Positions 25,252-33,399 of a DNA stretch of 64,000 nt are shown here, piece after piece. This DNA comes from Paraflavitalea pollutisoli (lineage in GTDB: Bacteria > Bacteroidota > Bacteroidia > Chitinophagales > Chitinophagaceae), in the NCBI RefSeq assembly GCF_029360705.1, contig NZ_JARKMX010000008.1, positions 372,001 to 436,000 of the forward strand, written 5' to 3'. The position numbers and the translations under genes are program-made. The stretch's first letter is position 1. Each line of letters begins with the position of its first letter. The notes under the pieces were generated by a model that ran no database searches, was not told the DNA's origin, and saw only the letters and a list, made by a program, of their open reading frames with translations.

Positions 25252-25611
25252 ATGGACATGAGCGGAACTATTATCAAACTTCATCCCTCGGATATTCAAC
25301 AGATCAGGAAAGTTCAGGCTATGTTGCAACAGCCAGCCTGGTCGCACACCACGATCCTGGAGCTGGCTCATGAGGCAGGCATGAACCGCACCAAACTGCA
25401 GTATGGCTTCAGGCAATTGTTTGGTACCAGCATCTATGCGTACCAGGTACAGCTTCGCCTGGAAAGGGCAAAAAAGCTGCTGGAGGAAAGCGACAAGCCG
25501 GTCAAACAGATCGCCCTGCTGGCTGGCTACAATACCATCAATAGCTTCAGTGCTGCTTTTAAAAAGGCGTACCTTCTATCTCCCGCACAATGGCGCGCTC
25601 AACACGGGTGA
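25252..25611 (+). CDS. Stand-alone AraC-type DNA-binding protein
   Basis: A 119-residue protein consisting only of the double helix-turn-helix of AraC regulators: first HTH about residues 34-57 (ILELAHEAGMNRTKLQYGFRQ), second HTH about 83-107 (VKQIALLAGYNTINSFSAAFKK), ending in the usual LSPAQWRAQH. The effector-binding or sensor half of a typical 280-residue AraC protein is absent. Short forms like this occur in Bacteroidota, so this is not proof of truncation. ATG at 25258 would remove two residues. It follows a LytS/LytTR operon and precedes a convergent ECF sigma gene; no target is suggested by position. Confidence 0.85.
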   Translation: MDMSGTIIKLHPSDIQQIRKVQAMLQQPAWSHTTILELAHEAGMNRTKLQYGFRQLFGTSIYAYQVQLRLERAKKLLEESDKPVKQIALLAGYNTINSFSAAFKKAYLLSPAQWRAQHG

Positions 25612-25670
25612 CATCCCCTGGTAGTTACAGGTTTGCCGGTTCCTTGCCAGGCGTGCCCTGTCGTCTTGCT

Positions 25671-26291
25671 CTACATCATGCAGGTGGCTGCCGTCCTCGG
25701 TGACCGGGCAAGCTGTACGCAATTGAGTGCTGCTTCGGGCAAACGTTTTTCGAATAGTGCGATGCGTAATAATTTGAGCGAGCCGCGGCGATAACCACGC
25801 ACAGCTGTTTCTGATAGTTGAAGATCGCGTGCGATCTCAGCGGTCTTCAGTCCTTGCTGATAAGCCAGGCGGAATACCTGGCTATGGTTGTCAGGTAAGG
25901 TGTCTACTGCGTCGACTACTGCCTGGTGACTGGCTGTGGCTTTTTCAGGGGTACCCGGTGCGTAGAAGGATGGCCATTCGTGGATGTCGGCGAGGGTTTC
26001 CTCATCGGGTACACTTCGATGCGAGCTGGCCAGGTAATGATAGCTGGCATTGCGGGCGGTGACATACAGAAAGGCCCTGACATTGGCCAGGTCATCGAAA
26101 TTGCCGTACAGGTGATACAACTTGGCAAATGTTTCTACGGTGATCTGTTCGGCTTGCTCCCTTTGACAGGTAAGACGGTGGGTAAATTGTCGCAGCGAGG
26201 TGAAAAAGCGATTGTAGATGGTATTAAATGCCATCGCCTCCCCCTGCTGAAAACGGATCATGAGATCCTTTTCGGTGGATAGTTTGCTCAT
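25671..26291 (-). CDS. ECF-type RNA polymerase sigma factor
   Basis: A 206-residue sigma-70 family protein. Region 2 spans about residues 10-80 (DLMIRFQQGEAMAFNTIYNRF, VRAFLYVTARNASYHYL) and region 4 about 125-180 (VVDAVDTLPDNHSQVFRLAY, LKTAEIARDLQLSETAVRGY). Bacteroidota ECF factors of this kind are usually followed by a FecR anti-sigma and a SusC/SusD pair; none is present here, so it is an orphan copy. Start chosen at ATG 26291 (MSKLSTEKDLM); the frame continues to 26339 with less typical sequence. A 12-bp palindrome lies 26 bases upstream of the start. Confidence 0.87.
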   Translation of the reverse strand: MSKLSTEKDLMIRFQQGEAMAFNTIYNRFFTSLRQFTHRLTCQREQAEQITVETFAKLYHLYGNFDDLANVRAFLYVTARNASYHYLASSHRSVPDEETLADIHEWPSFYAPGTPEKATASHQAVVDAVDTLPDNHSQVFRLAYQQGLKTAEIARDLQLSETAVRGYRRGSLKLLRIALFEKRLPEAALNCVQLARSPRTAATCMM

Positions 26292-26635
26292 GTGAACATA
26301 AGGGTTTTGGTGCCAGTGGTTGTACAACCGGCTGTTCAATCTGGGTTACAATAAAAACGATACCTGGTAAGTGTTAACTGGTTTTTCGGGCCGTTTAGCC
26401 AAGTTGCCTGTTCAGGTGGTAGCAAAGGAGCACCATAGGGAGGACAGTAAAAGTAACAGGGGCCGACATGCAAAAATGAACGATAGTGGAAAATAGGTAT
26501 TTTTCCTGACAATGTGCGTTCGGGTTAGTCCGGTTGCGGCTTATTTTTTCCAGACTCAAATCACATTACATTTTTTCTATCACCCATGCCTTCCAAAAAA
26601 AACATTGCTTACTTTTATAATATAAATTGAACGGT
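26292..26635. other. Divergent intergenic region, 344 bp
   Basis: Lies between the ECF sigma gene (minus) and the NAD(P)-binding protein gene (plus). It holds the palindrome at 26318-26329 and an AT-rich stretch from about 26540 to 26630 that should contain the plus-strand promoter. No gene or other structure was seen. Confidence 0.5.
26318..26329. promoter_or_regulatory. 12-bp perfect palindrome upstream of the ECF sigma gene
   Basis: GGTTGTACAACC, flanked by CAGT and GGCTG that partly extend the symmetry. It is 26 bases before the sigma factor ATG, a reasonable operator position. No regulator is assigned. Confidence 0.35.
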
Positions 26636-27289
26636 ATGAAGATAGCTTTGATCGGCGCTTCCGGTTTTGTAGGGTCGCATGTGTTGCAGGAAGCATTGCA
26701 ACGCGGCTATTCGGTAACCGCTATTGTGCGCCATCCCGAAAAGATCACGTTGCAGCACGCCGGGTTGGTGGTCAAACAAGGAGACGTACGGCAGGCCGGT
26801 GAAGTGGCCCGCCTGGTGGCCGGTCACGATGCTGTGGTGAGTGCCTACAATCCCGGCTGGCAAAATCCCCATATCTACAACGAATTCCTCGAAGGTGCCC
26901 AGGCCATTGAGCAGGGCACCGCGGCGGCGGGTGTACCGCGGTTGATCGTCGTGGGTGGTGCCGGCAGCCTGGAAATATCTCCCGGTGTACAGTTGATCGA
27001 CACGCCTGGCTTTCCGGCCGAGTTCAAGCCGGGTGCCCTTGGTGCCCGGGATTACCTCGCCATCCTGCGTAGGAACGATACGCTCGACTGGACCTACCTC
27101 AGTCCGGCCATTGTGATGCATCCGGGTGTAAAAACCGGCAGAACCGGTCATTACCGGACCGGCACGGACCAGCCTGTTTTCAATGAAAAGCAGGTAAGCA
27201 CTATTTCCGTTGAAGATCTTGCCGTAGCTTTGCTGGACGAACTGGAGCAGGGCCGATTCATTCGCAAGCGGTTTACTGTCGGTTATTAG
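26636..27289 (+). CDS. NAD(P)-binding oxidoreductase of the atypical SDR / NmrA-like type
   Basis: A 217-residue Rossmann-fold protein. The dinucleotide motif is GASGFVGSH at residues 7-15, followed by VTAIVRHPEKI, where the Arg suggests NADP(H) preference. Typical of this group are VKQGDVRQAGEVARLV, DAVVSAYNPG and RLIVVGGAGSLEI. No SDR Tyr-x3-Lys pair is obvious, as in YwnB/NmrA-like proteins, which act as small reductases or redox sensors. I chose the ATG at 26636 rather than the TTG at 26627, because MKIALIG is the family start. Single gene between divergent and independent neighbours; substrate unknown. Confidence 0.87.
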   Translation: MKIALIGASGFVGSHVLQEALQRGYSVTAIVRHPEKITLQHAGLVVKQGDVRQAGEVARLVAGHDAVVSAYNPGWQNPHIYNEFLEGAQAIEQGTAAAGVPRLIVVGGAGSLEISPGVQLIDTPGFPAEFKPGALGARDYLAILRRNDTLDWTYLSPAIVMHPGVKTGRTGHYRTGTDQPVFNEKQVSTISVEDLAVALLDELEQGRFIRKRFTVGY

Positions 27290-27445
27290 TCTATCATCCA
27301 ACTTCCAATTCCTCCTAATACACTCAGTTCCAAATTCCTATAGCAATATCCAGATCATGCTCCGAAAGCAGGCTGAACCAGATCGCCCAGTCTTGCAGGA
27401 GCCGACTGCTGCCATTATATTGCAGAACAGAATTTATTTAGCCTT

Positions 27446-28633
27446 ATGAACCCCAGTTACAACAGTTTTCGTTTTTTCGCTTTCTTCGCCGTATTCCTGT
27501 TCCATACCAATCTGTTGTATGCAGGCTACCTGGGGGTACAGGCCTTTTTCGTACTTTCTGGCTTTCTCATCACCCCCATCCTGATCGACACCAAAGCGGA
27601 GACCAATTCCTTCGGTGCCTATATCAAAAACTTTCTGGTAAGAAGGACCCTGCGGATCTTCCCGCTGTATTACTTCTACCTCATCGTCATTTTGCTGGCG
27701 ATCACTTTCTTTGGGCTCGCCCGGTTTGAGTACTTCGCTTCGCTGAAAAGTCAGCTGGTATATGGTTTTACGTATACTTATAATATTTTTCATGCCACGA
27801 AGTCATTTGAGCACAATGATTTCATCACGCATTTCTGGAGCCTGGCAGTAGAAGAACAGTTTTATTTACTGTGGCCCCTGCTCATCTATTTTACCCGTAC
27901 CCACCGCATCAAACGGGTTTTGCAATTGATCATCCTGCTTGGCCCCGTCATCCGGTTGCTGACCGGCTATTACGCCGATCATGGTCATGCCAGCTGGTTG
28001 GGTGCCCACAAAGACCTGTTGGTATACCTGTCGACTTTCTCGCACCTCGATGCTTTTGCGATCGGCGGTTACTTTGCCTTGTACCAGACCCGGGTCGTCA
28101 AAAGCCTGGAGGTATTCGCTACCCTGGGAGCCACCTTATTGCTGGGCTATGCCACCAATTATTTCCAATCGGGAGACATACAGATACTCACCCTCGGGTA
28201 TCCGGCATACATGCAAAACAGTTTCAAGTATGTGTGGGGGTACACCGCCCTGAATTATTGTTTTGCCTTGCTGTTGTTCAAGCTGAAAAGTCGGAATTTC
28301 CAGACCTGGATCTTCGAAAACAAACTATTGGCTTCGCTCGGCAAAGTGAGTTATGGACTTTATGTCTATCATTTTGCGATGATCTGGCTGGCACATCAGG
28401 CCGGTAAAGAATTAGGGCTGATGGATCGTTTTGCCACCAGGTTGCTGGTGGACCTGGGCGCCCTGCTCGCCACCATTGGTATCAGTTACCTCTCCTTCAA
28501 TTATTTTGAAAATAGATTTATCGGACTTAAGGACAAGATCGCTCCCAAGAAGCATGTACCACGCGAATCGGTTCCTGCCGATCCGGGAGATGTCGCTGTT
28601 GTTCCCATAGAAATTAAAAGCCCCGCTCCTTAA
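27446..28633 (+). CDS. Acyltransferase 3 family membrane protein (OafA/YrhL-like)
   Basis: A 395-residue protein with about ten membrane helices that transfers acyl groups to extracytoplasmic sugars. The family signature is present: Arg9 and His20 in the R-x10-H arrangement of helix 1 (RFFAFFAVFLFH), GVQAFFVLSGFL, RRTLRIFPLYYFYL, and FWSLAVEEQFYLLWPLL. It lacks a C-terminal SGNH domain and ends with a short Pro-rich cytoplasmic tail (ESVPADPGDVAVVPIE). Possible substrates are lipopolysaccharide O-antigen, exopolysaccharide or a cell-wall sugar; the neighbours do not settle this. The stop codon lies inside the loop of a bidirectional terminator. Confidence 0.92.
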   Translation: MNPSYNSFRFFAFFAVFLFHTNLLYAGYLGVQAFFVLSGFLITPILIDTKAETNSFGAYIKNFLVRRTLRIFPLYYFYLIVILLAITFFGLARFEYFASLKSQLVYGFTYTYNIFHATKSFEHNDFITHFWSLAVEEQFYLLWPLLIYFTRTHRIKRVLQLIILLGPVIRLLTGYYADHGHASWLGAHKDLLVYLSTFSHLDAFAIGGYFALYQTRVVKSLEVFATLGATLLLGYATNYFQSGDIQILTLGYPAYMQNSFKYVWGYTALNYCFALLLFKLKSRNFQTWIFENKLLASLGKVSYGLYVYHFAMIWLAHQAGKELGLMDRFATRLLVDLGALLATIGISYLSFNYFENRFIGLKDKIAPKKHVPRESVPADPGDVAVVPIEIKSPAP

Positions 28634-28647
28634 CGAGCAGGGCTTTT
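28616..28647. terminator. Bidirectional terminator between convergent genes
   Basis: AAAAGCCCCGCTC pairs with GAGCAGGGCTTTT over 13 positions with one mismatch and a 6-base loop (CTTAAC) that includes the acyltransferase stop codon. A-run on one side and T-run on the other let it serve both the acyltransferase gene and the convergent OmpA-domain gene. Confidence 0.85.
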
Positions 28648-28676
28648 GCATTTTATCAGTTGTTTGTGGATGCGAG

Positions 28677-29999
28677 CTACAATTTGATAAACTCTACACG
28701 CCGGTTAAGTGCTTTGCCTTCCTTCGTTTTGTTGTCACCTGCCGGAGCAGTTTCTCCTTTCCCATCTGTTTGCAGCCGGCCTGCTTCGATGCTGAACGAC
28801 TCCTGTAATGCCCTGGCTACGGCTGCAGCGCGTTTTTGCGACAGTTGCAGGTTCTTCTGGTCGTCGCCATCGCTGTCGGTATGACCAATGATCTTTACTT
28901 TGAGATCACCGTTTTCCTTCAGTACAGTAGCGATCGATTTCAATACACCGAATGATTCGGGCCTGATCACGTCCGAATTGACATCGAACAGGATACCCGT
29001 AGTGCTGAACTTACCCTCTTCTACCAGCTTATGACGCATGTCGGGTACGCCTTTCGCCACTTTCAGGTTCGTCAGGAAGTAACCATACTGGTCTTCTTTG
29101 TAACTGGAGCTATGGATCTGGAACATCAATTGGTTCATGATGACACCTGCCGGCATGGCCTTGGGGGCGTCGAAAATCTTCTCCTGGTCGGCCCAGATGC
29201 GCAACCGCTCTTTTTGTACCTGCATGGCAATGTGGATGGGTTTACCGAAGAACTTGCTCAGTGCCGGTACAGTTTGCTGATCACCGGTATAATAGTTCTT
29301 GTTGGCCTGGTAAGTATGGATACCCATGGTACTCCGCTCCCCTTCTGAGGGATAGAATATGGCTTCCAGGCTGGCGTATTTGCGGTAATTGCGCAGGTAG
29401 TCATTGCTGGCAGCCGGTTCTTTATTGGTGCTCAGAAAGCCAAACTCGATATAGGGAAAGAAATGGCCATTGTATTTTACGTTCATGATCAGGTCAAATT
29501 CTACGGTGTAATTCTCTCCAAATTCGGCCTGGTTGCTCGTGAGGTAAAAACTGCGTTGGTGTACCTGGAGCCATTTCCCGGGAAAGTTGTTGAGTGTCAC
29601 CACTTCACCCGTACCGGTAGTGTTCCAGTTGGTGGGCAATTCACCGATGGCCTCCTGGTCAAAATTCTCCGTATACACGATTTGTTCTCCGGGGATGAAA
29701 TCAAAGCGCGTATTGCTTTTTAGTGCGGGTGTTGCAGGTGCCGTAGTAGCAGGTGCTGGGGCCGCTTCCGGGACGGCGGCTGTGTTTGTTGCACCTGGAG
29801 CAGGCTGATCTGCCGGCTTATTGCCCGACTTTCCCGCCTGTTCAGCTTTATCAACACCCTTGTCAATCGTTTTCTCGACCTTCTCTCCTGCTTTTTGTTC
29901 TGCTTTGTTGGTTACTTTTTTTTTCAACCGGTCCATAAATCCCTGCGAAAATACAGTGGCAGGGATCAGGAGCACGGCTATAAAGAGGATCCGTTTCAT
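28677..29999 (-). CDS. OmpA-domain outer membrane/periplasmic protein
   Basis: A 440-residue exported protein. Signal peptide MKRILFIAVLLIPATVFSQ, then a Lys/Glu-rich helical stretch (MDRLKKKVTNKAEQKAGEKV), a Pro/Ala-rich linker (residues about 50-90), a LamG-like beta-sandwich (about 105-315, with GKWLQVHQRSFYLTSN and YTVEFDLIMNVKY) and a C-terminal OmpA peptidoglycan-binding domain (about 330-440, with GHTDSDGDDQKN, LSQKRAAAVARAL and NRRVEF). The OmpA domain should bind diaminopimelate and anchor the protein to the wall. ATG at 29999 preferred over 30008 because it directly precedes the signal peptide. Followed by a shared terminator. Confidence 0.9.
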   Translation of the reverse strand: MKRILFIAVLLIPATVFSQGFMDRLKKKVTNKAEQKAGEKVEKTIDKGVDKAEQAGKSGNKPADQPAPGATNTAAVPEAAPAPATTAPATPALKSNTRFDFIPGEQIVYTENFDQEAIGELPTNWNTTGTGEVVTLNNFPGKWLQVHQRSFYLTSNQAEFGENYTVEFDLIMNVKYNGHFFPYIEFGFLSTNKEPAASNDYLRNYRKYASLEAIFYPSEGERSTMGIHTYQANKNYYTGDQQTVPALSKFFGKPIHIAMQVQKERLRIWADQEKIFDAPKAMPAGVIMNQLMFQIHSSSYKEDQYGYFLTNLKVAKGVPDMRHKLVEEGKFSTTGILFDVNSDVIRPESFGVLKSIATVLKENGDLKVKIIGHTDSDGDDQKNLQLSQKRAAAVARALQESFSIEAGRLQTDGKGETAPAGDNKTKEGKALNRRVEFIKL

Positions 30000-30050
30000 G
30001 TGCGGCATTATTTTGTATGAGCTAATTGCTTTGTCGTGTGTGTGCGATGG

Positions 30051-30893
30051 CTAGGGTAATTCCTGCAGCCATTGACGGGCGAAGGCCTGGGCTGCTACGG
30101 TGACGTCTTTACCGGCGCGGTACGCCTTTTTCCATTCTGCTGATTTGTTTTCGTATTCCTGTTTCACGAAACGCTTCAGTCCATCGCGCTCTACGGTTTG
30201 TGCGGCGAAGTCTACGTCTTTGGTAGCCGCGAGCATGTGTTGCAGCCTGACTTTGATCATGGCTTTTACATTGGCGGGATAATTGGTTTGCCAGTCTTTC
30301 AGCGCCTGCTCGTATTGCTCCTGGCGGCTTTGGAATTGGATCTGCTCACCCTGCACGGCCATCTTGATCATTTCGCTATTGGGATCCTGGTAGTCTTTCA
30401 GAAAGGCTTTTTGTTGAGCAAGCCCTTCTTCCGCTGTTTTCTTCATGGATGCGTCGGCTACCTTTATGAATTTTTCCATGTTCTCGATCCCCTTTTTAGT
30501 ATCATCTATGAACTTCTGGCGGATCACGGCTTCGGTTTTGGCGGGCTCCGGTACTGTAGGCTTCCTGCTCTGGCGCGATTGCTCATACTCCTGGGCAAAG
30601 GCAGGGGTATTGACATATTCTTTGGTATAAGCGAGCAGGTCTTTGGCTACTGCGACCCGGTCGCCTGCCGCCAGGCTACGTACAACCCGTACATTGGGGT
30701 GATAAAAGGATCCATTCAGGAAACTGCTTTTGATGCTGTTGCTGCCTCGTTGTTGGGTGACGCCCAATTGTTCCCAGAAATCGCCAAACAGCTGGCGGGT
30801 GGTGAAGGAGAAAAGGCCGAAAAGGGCCAATCCGGTAATGCCTGCCAGGACCAATCCCTGGACCAGCAGGTGGAGTTTTTTTGTTTTTTGCAT
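30051..30893 (-). CDS. Hypothetical protein with one N-terminal membrane helix and long coiled coil
   Basis: A 280-residue protein I do not recognise. One TM helix at residues about 9-31 (LLVQGLVLAGITGLALFGLF) is followed by an Asn/Ser-rich patch with GSFYHPNVRVVRSLAAGDRVA and a long charged helical region rich in Lys, Gln and Glu (residues about 95-270), probably periplasmic. The segment YHPNVRVVRSLAAGDRVAVAKDLLAYTKEYV is the most family-like part. Start at 30893 chosen since the helix follows directly; a CATCTTTG sequence about 34 bases upstream resembles a -7 element. It precedes the OmpA-domain gene on the same strand by 51 bp, so they may be co-transcribed and work together at the envelope. 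Confidence 0.7.
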   Translation of the reverse strand: MQKTKKLHLLVQGLVLAGITGLALFGLFSFTTRQLFGDFWEQLGVTQQRGSNSIKSSFLNGSFYHPNVRVVRSLAAGDRVAVAKDLLAYTKEYVNTPAFAQEYEQSRQSRKPTVPEPAKTEAVIRQKFIDDTKKGIENMEKFIKVADASMKKTAEEGLAQQKAFLKDYQDPNSEMIKMAVQGEQIQFQSRQEQYEQALKDWQTNYPANVKAMIKVRLQHMLAATKDVDFAAQTVERDGLKRFVKQEYENKSAEWKKAYRAGKDVTVAAQAFARQWLQELP

Positions 30894-31200
30894 GACTATA
30901 ATGGCTATTTGGTAATGATTGCTCCGCAAAGATGGAACCCTTCAGTCCCGCTTAAAAGCAGTTCGTGCATGACCTGCCGATTTTGGGGGATCAAGTGAAA
31001 GAATGGGTGTAGGCGCTGGCGGAGTGTGTAGTTTAGTATGTTCTAACGGCCGATGTTGCCGGCTCAAAGGCATGAGCCTGCCGATGGCTCGTTTTTCCCT
31101 CCAATTCACGCCCCTGAATCCTCAATTCATCCTCCTTCTTCCCCATTCTGACGAAACCCCTTAACTTGCCTGCAACAAATGTTGGTAATTTGTAGTAGTA
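30894..31200. other. Divergent intergenic region, 307 bp
   Basis: Between the one-TM protein gene (minus) and the first LytS kinase of the 31-34 kb island (plus). It holds a -7 like CATCTTTG for the minus gene (30934-30927) and TAATTTG at 31186-31192, a -7 like sequence with one base fewer, 8 bases before the kinase ATG. A short inverted repeat GGCTCA/TGAGCC lies near 31063-31080. No gene. Confidence 0.45.
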
Positions 31201-32292
31201 ATGACAGTAAACACCCATTCCACCCTGCTCAGGTTGTCACTGCCACAATACACCCGTAAGGACCTATGGATCTTTGCGGCTGTGGTGCCTGTCATTGTAT
31301 TGGTGTACAATTCCCTGATCTTTGGCAACCGGTATTTTAGCGAAGGAAGGGTGTTTGTGTGGGCCAGTTTGAGTACCCTGCTGATCATTTCCGGTTTCTG
31401 GTTCCTGTTTACCCGAATTGCCGTTTTGCTGCGCTACCGCTTTCCCCATGATAACGACCTGATGAAGCGGATGGTGATCTCCATCTTCCTGTTCATCCTG
31501 ATCAATGCGCTCATTGTTACCATTCTGTTCTGGGGGTACGACTATTTCCATTTCCTCAATTATGAACTGAACCAGGTCAGGTACCAATGGACACTGTTAT
31601 CGGCCGCTATTTTCAATGTCTTTGTCACCATCCTGCATGAAGGGGTTGATAGTTTCGATAAATGGAAGAAGACGATGCTGGAAACCCAGCAATTGAAAAA
31701 AGAGTACCTGCAGAGCCGGCTACTGGGGCTCAAAAGCCAGATGAATCCGCATTTCCTGTTCAATAGCCTGAACTCCTTATCGAGCCTGATCGGCGAGGAT
31801 ACCCAGGCGGCGGAGAAGTTTCTCGATGAGATGAGTAAGGTGTACCGCTACCTGTTGCGTAGCGACGATAAATTCGTTACCCTCGATACTGAATTACAGT
31901 TCCTGGACAGCTATTCGTTCCTGCTGAAGGTCCGGTATGGTGACGGGATCCACATCAACCGCCATATCACGGCCGCTCAGCGCAAGCTCATGATGCCTCC
32001 CCTGACCCTGCAGCTACTGGTGGAGAATACTTTTACCAACAATACCATCAGCAAGGAAAGCCCCCTGGTCATTACGATCAGTTCATTGGGCGAGCAATGG
32101 ATGCAGATCCAGCACAACGTACAACCCAAGATCCGCATTGGTATACAGGAAGGTGAAGACCTGGGACTGGAAAATGTCGTCAATAAGTACCGGTTGCTGT
32201 CGGGCCAGGCTGTCACGATCAGGCAGACCGAAAAGCAGCGTGTCATTCACATCCCTTTGATCGACGGGGAAGAAACCCTGGCGTATGAGTAG
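31201..32292 (+). CDS. LytS-type sensor histidine kinase, first of a tandem pair
   Basis: A 363-residue kinase with four membrane helices (residues about 22-145), a short linker and the His_kinase motif QMNPHFLFNSL with His184. The HATPase part differs from the active consensus: the N box reads LVENTFTNNT (Asn276 kept, the usual Lys-His replaced by Thr-Asn) and the V-x-N-N strand reads IQHNVQPK, while the G box LGLENVVNKYRLL is recognisable. ATP binding may be weakened. The motif WGYDYFHFLNYEL before the last TM helix is shared almost exactly with the next kinase. It overlaps that gene by 8 bp, so the pair is translationally coupled and may form heterodimers. Confidence 0.9.
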   Translation: MTVNTHSTLLRLSLPQYTRKDLWIFAAVVPVIVLVYNSLIFGNRYFSEGRVFVWASLSTLLIISGFWFLFTRIAVLLRYRFPHDNDLMKRMVISIFLFILINALIVTILFWGYDYFHFLNYELNQVRYQWTLLSAAIFNVFVTILHEGVDSFDKWKKTMLETQQLKKEYLQSRLLGLKSQMNPHFLFNSLNSLSSLIGEDTQAAEKFLDEMSKVYRYLLRSDDKFVTLDTELQFLDSYSFLLKVRYGDGIHINRHITAAQRKLMMPPLTLQLLVENTFTNNTISKESPLVITISSLGEQWMQIQHNVQPKIRIGIQEGEDLGLENVVNKYRLLSGQAVTIRQTEKQRVIHIPLIDGEETLAYE

Positions 32293-33379
32293 AGCATGGA
32301 TGAAACCGACCCGGGTGGAATGGATCACCTTTTTTACGCTGATGCCGGTGCTGAGCGCGTTGCTCAACCACCTGCTGTTTGGCGACCGCCTTTGGCACGA
32401 CCGTTCCGTCTGGTTTTATTCCATTCCCCTGATCTATGTGCAGGGATTTGTATCCTGGTACCTGCATATCGTAAGTATGCACTGGCTGCGTATCCGGCTG
32501 CCGGGGCTCCATGAAACGGTGATGCGGTTGAGTATTCTGGCAGTAACCCATGTATTCCTGACGAGCGCCACGTTTGCCGGTTTGTTTTATGGGTTCGACT
32601 ATTTCCATTTTCTCGGTTATCAGCTGGATATTGCCCAATTCCGTACCTCCCTCCTGCTGGCCGTTGCCCTGACGCTGATCGCCACGACCTCCTGGGAGGC
32701 AGAATATGTGATCATCAAATGGAAAGCGAGCCTGGCCGAGAAAGAAGAAGTGCAGCAACTAGCCATCCAATATGAATTTGAAAGCCTGAAAAACCAGGTC
32801 AACCCGCATTTCCTGTTCAATTGTTTCAATACACTGTCGTCGCTGATATCGGAAGATCCACGGCAGGCCGAAAGTTTTCTGGATGAATTGAGTAAGGTGT
32901 ACCGCTACCTGCTGCGCAACAATGAAGATGGCCTGTCGACCCTGCAAAATGAATTGCGTTTTATACAATCGTATTACAAATTGCTGAAAACCCGGCATGG
33001 CGATGCCATACAGATACAGATGGAGGTCGACAAGCGCTATGACAACTACCTCCTGCCCTCTTTAAGCCTGCAACTGCTGGTAGAGAATGCCGTCAAGCAC
33101 AATGTCGTGTCCAGGCAACAGCCGCTGGTGATCGATATTTTCACCATGGCCGGCAATCAACTGGCTGTGAACAACAACCTGCAGGCTAAAACGATCAAGG
33201 AGTTATCGAATAAGATCGGCCTTGCCAATATCCGCCTGAAATATGAATTGCTCGATCATCCCGGCTTTCAGGTGATGTCCGATACCCGCAATTTCACCGT
33301 GATACTACCGCTGATCTGGGACAGTGGTTATGAAAAGAAGATCAGCGTCGTACAAAAACAAATACATCCTCATTCTTAA
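32285..33379 (+). CDS. LytS-type sensor histidine kinase, second of a tandem pair
   Basis: A 364-residue paralogue of the preceding kinase with the same four-helix N-terminus, including YGFDYFHFLGYQL. His_kinase motif QVNPHFLFNCFNTLSSLI with His175. The HATPase domain is closer to consensus: N box LLVENAVKHNVV, strand LAVNNNLQAK and G box IGLANIRLKYELLD. It is therefore the more likely catalytic partner. 20 bp separate it from the LytTR regulator, so kinase A, kinase B and regulator form one operon. The sensed signal is unknown; there is no extracellular domain, so membrane or protein-partner sensing is likely. Confidence 0.9.
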   Translation: MSRAWMKPTRVEWITFFTLMPVLSALLNHLLFGDRLWHDRSVWFYSIPLIYVQGFVSWYLHIVSMHWLRIRLPGLHETVMRLSILAVTHVFLTSATFAGLFYGFDYFHFLGYQLDIAQFRTSLLLAVALTLIATTSWEAEYVIIKWKASLAEKEEVQQLAIQYEFESLKNQVNPHFLFNCFNTLSSLISEDPRQAESFLDELSKVYRYLLRNNEDGLSTLQNELRFIQSYYKLLKTRHGDAIQIQMEVDKRYDNYLLPSLSLQLLVENAVKHNVVSRQQPLVIDIFTMAGNQLAVNNNLQAKTIKELSNKIGLANIRLKYELLDHPGFQVMSDTRNFTVILPLIWDSGYEKKISVVQKQIHPHS

Positions 33380-33399
33380 AACGCATAAAAGGTTATTAT

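Noticed and set aside
26615-27301. Minus-strand open frame of 228 codons opposite the NAD(P)-binding gene
   Set aside because: Antisense to a clear Rossmann-fold gene; no promoter or domain of its own.
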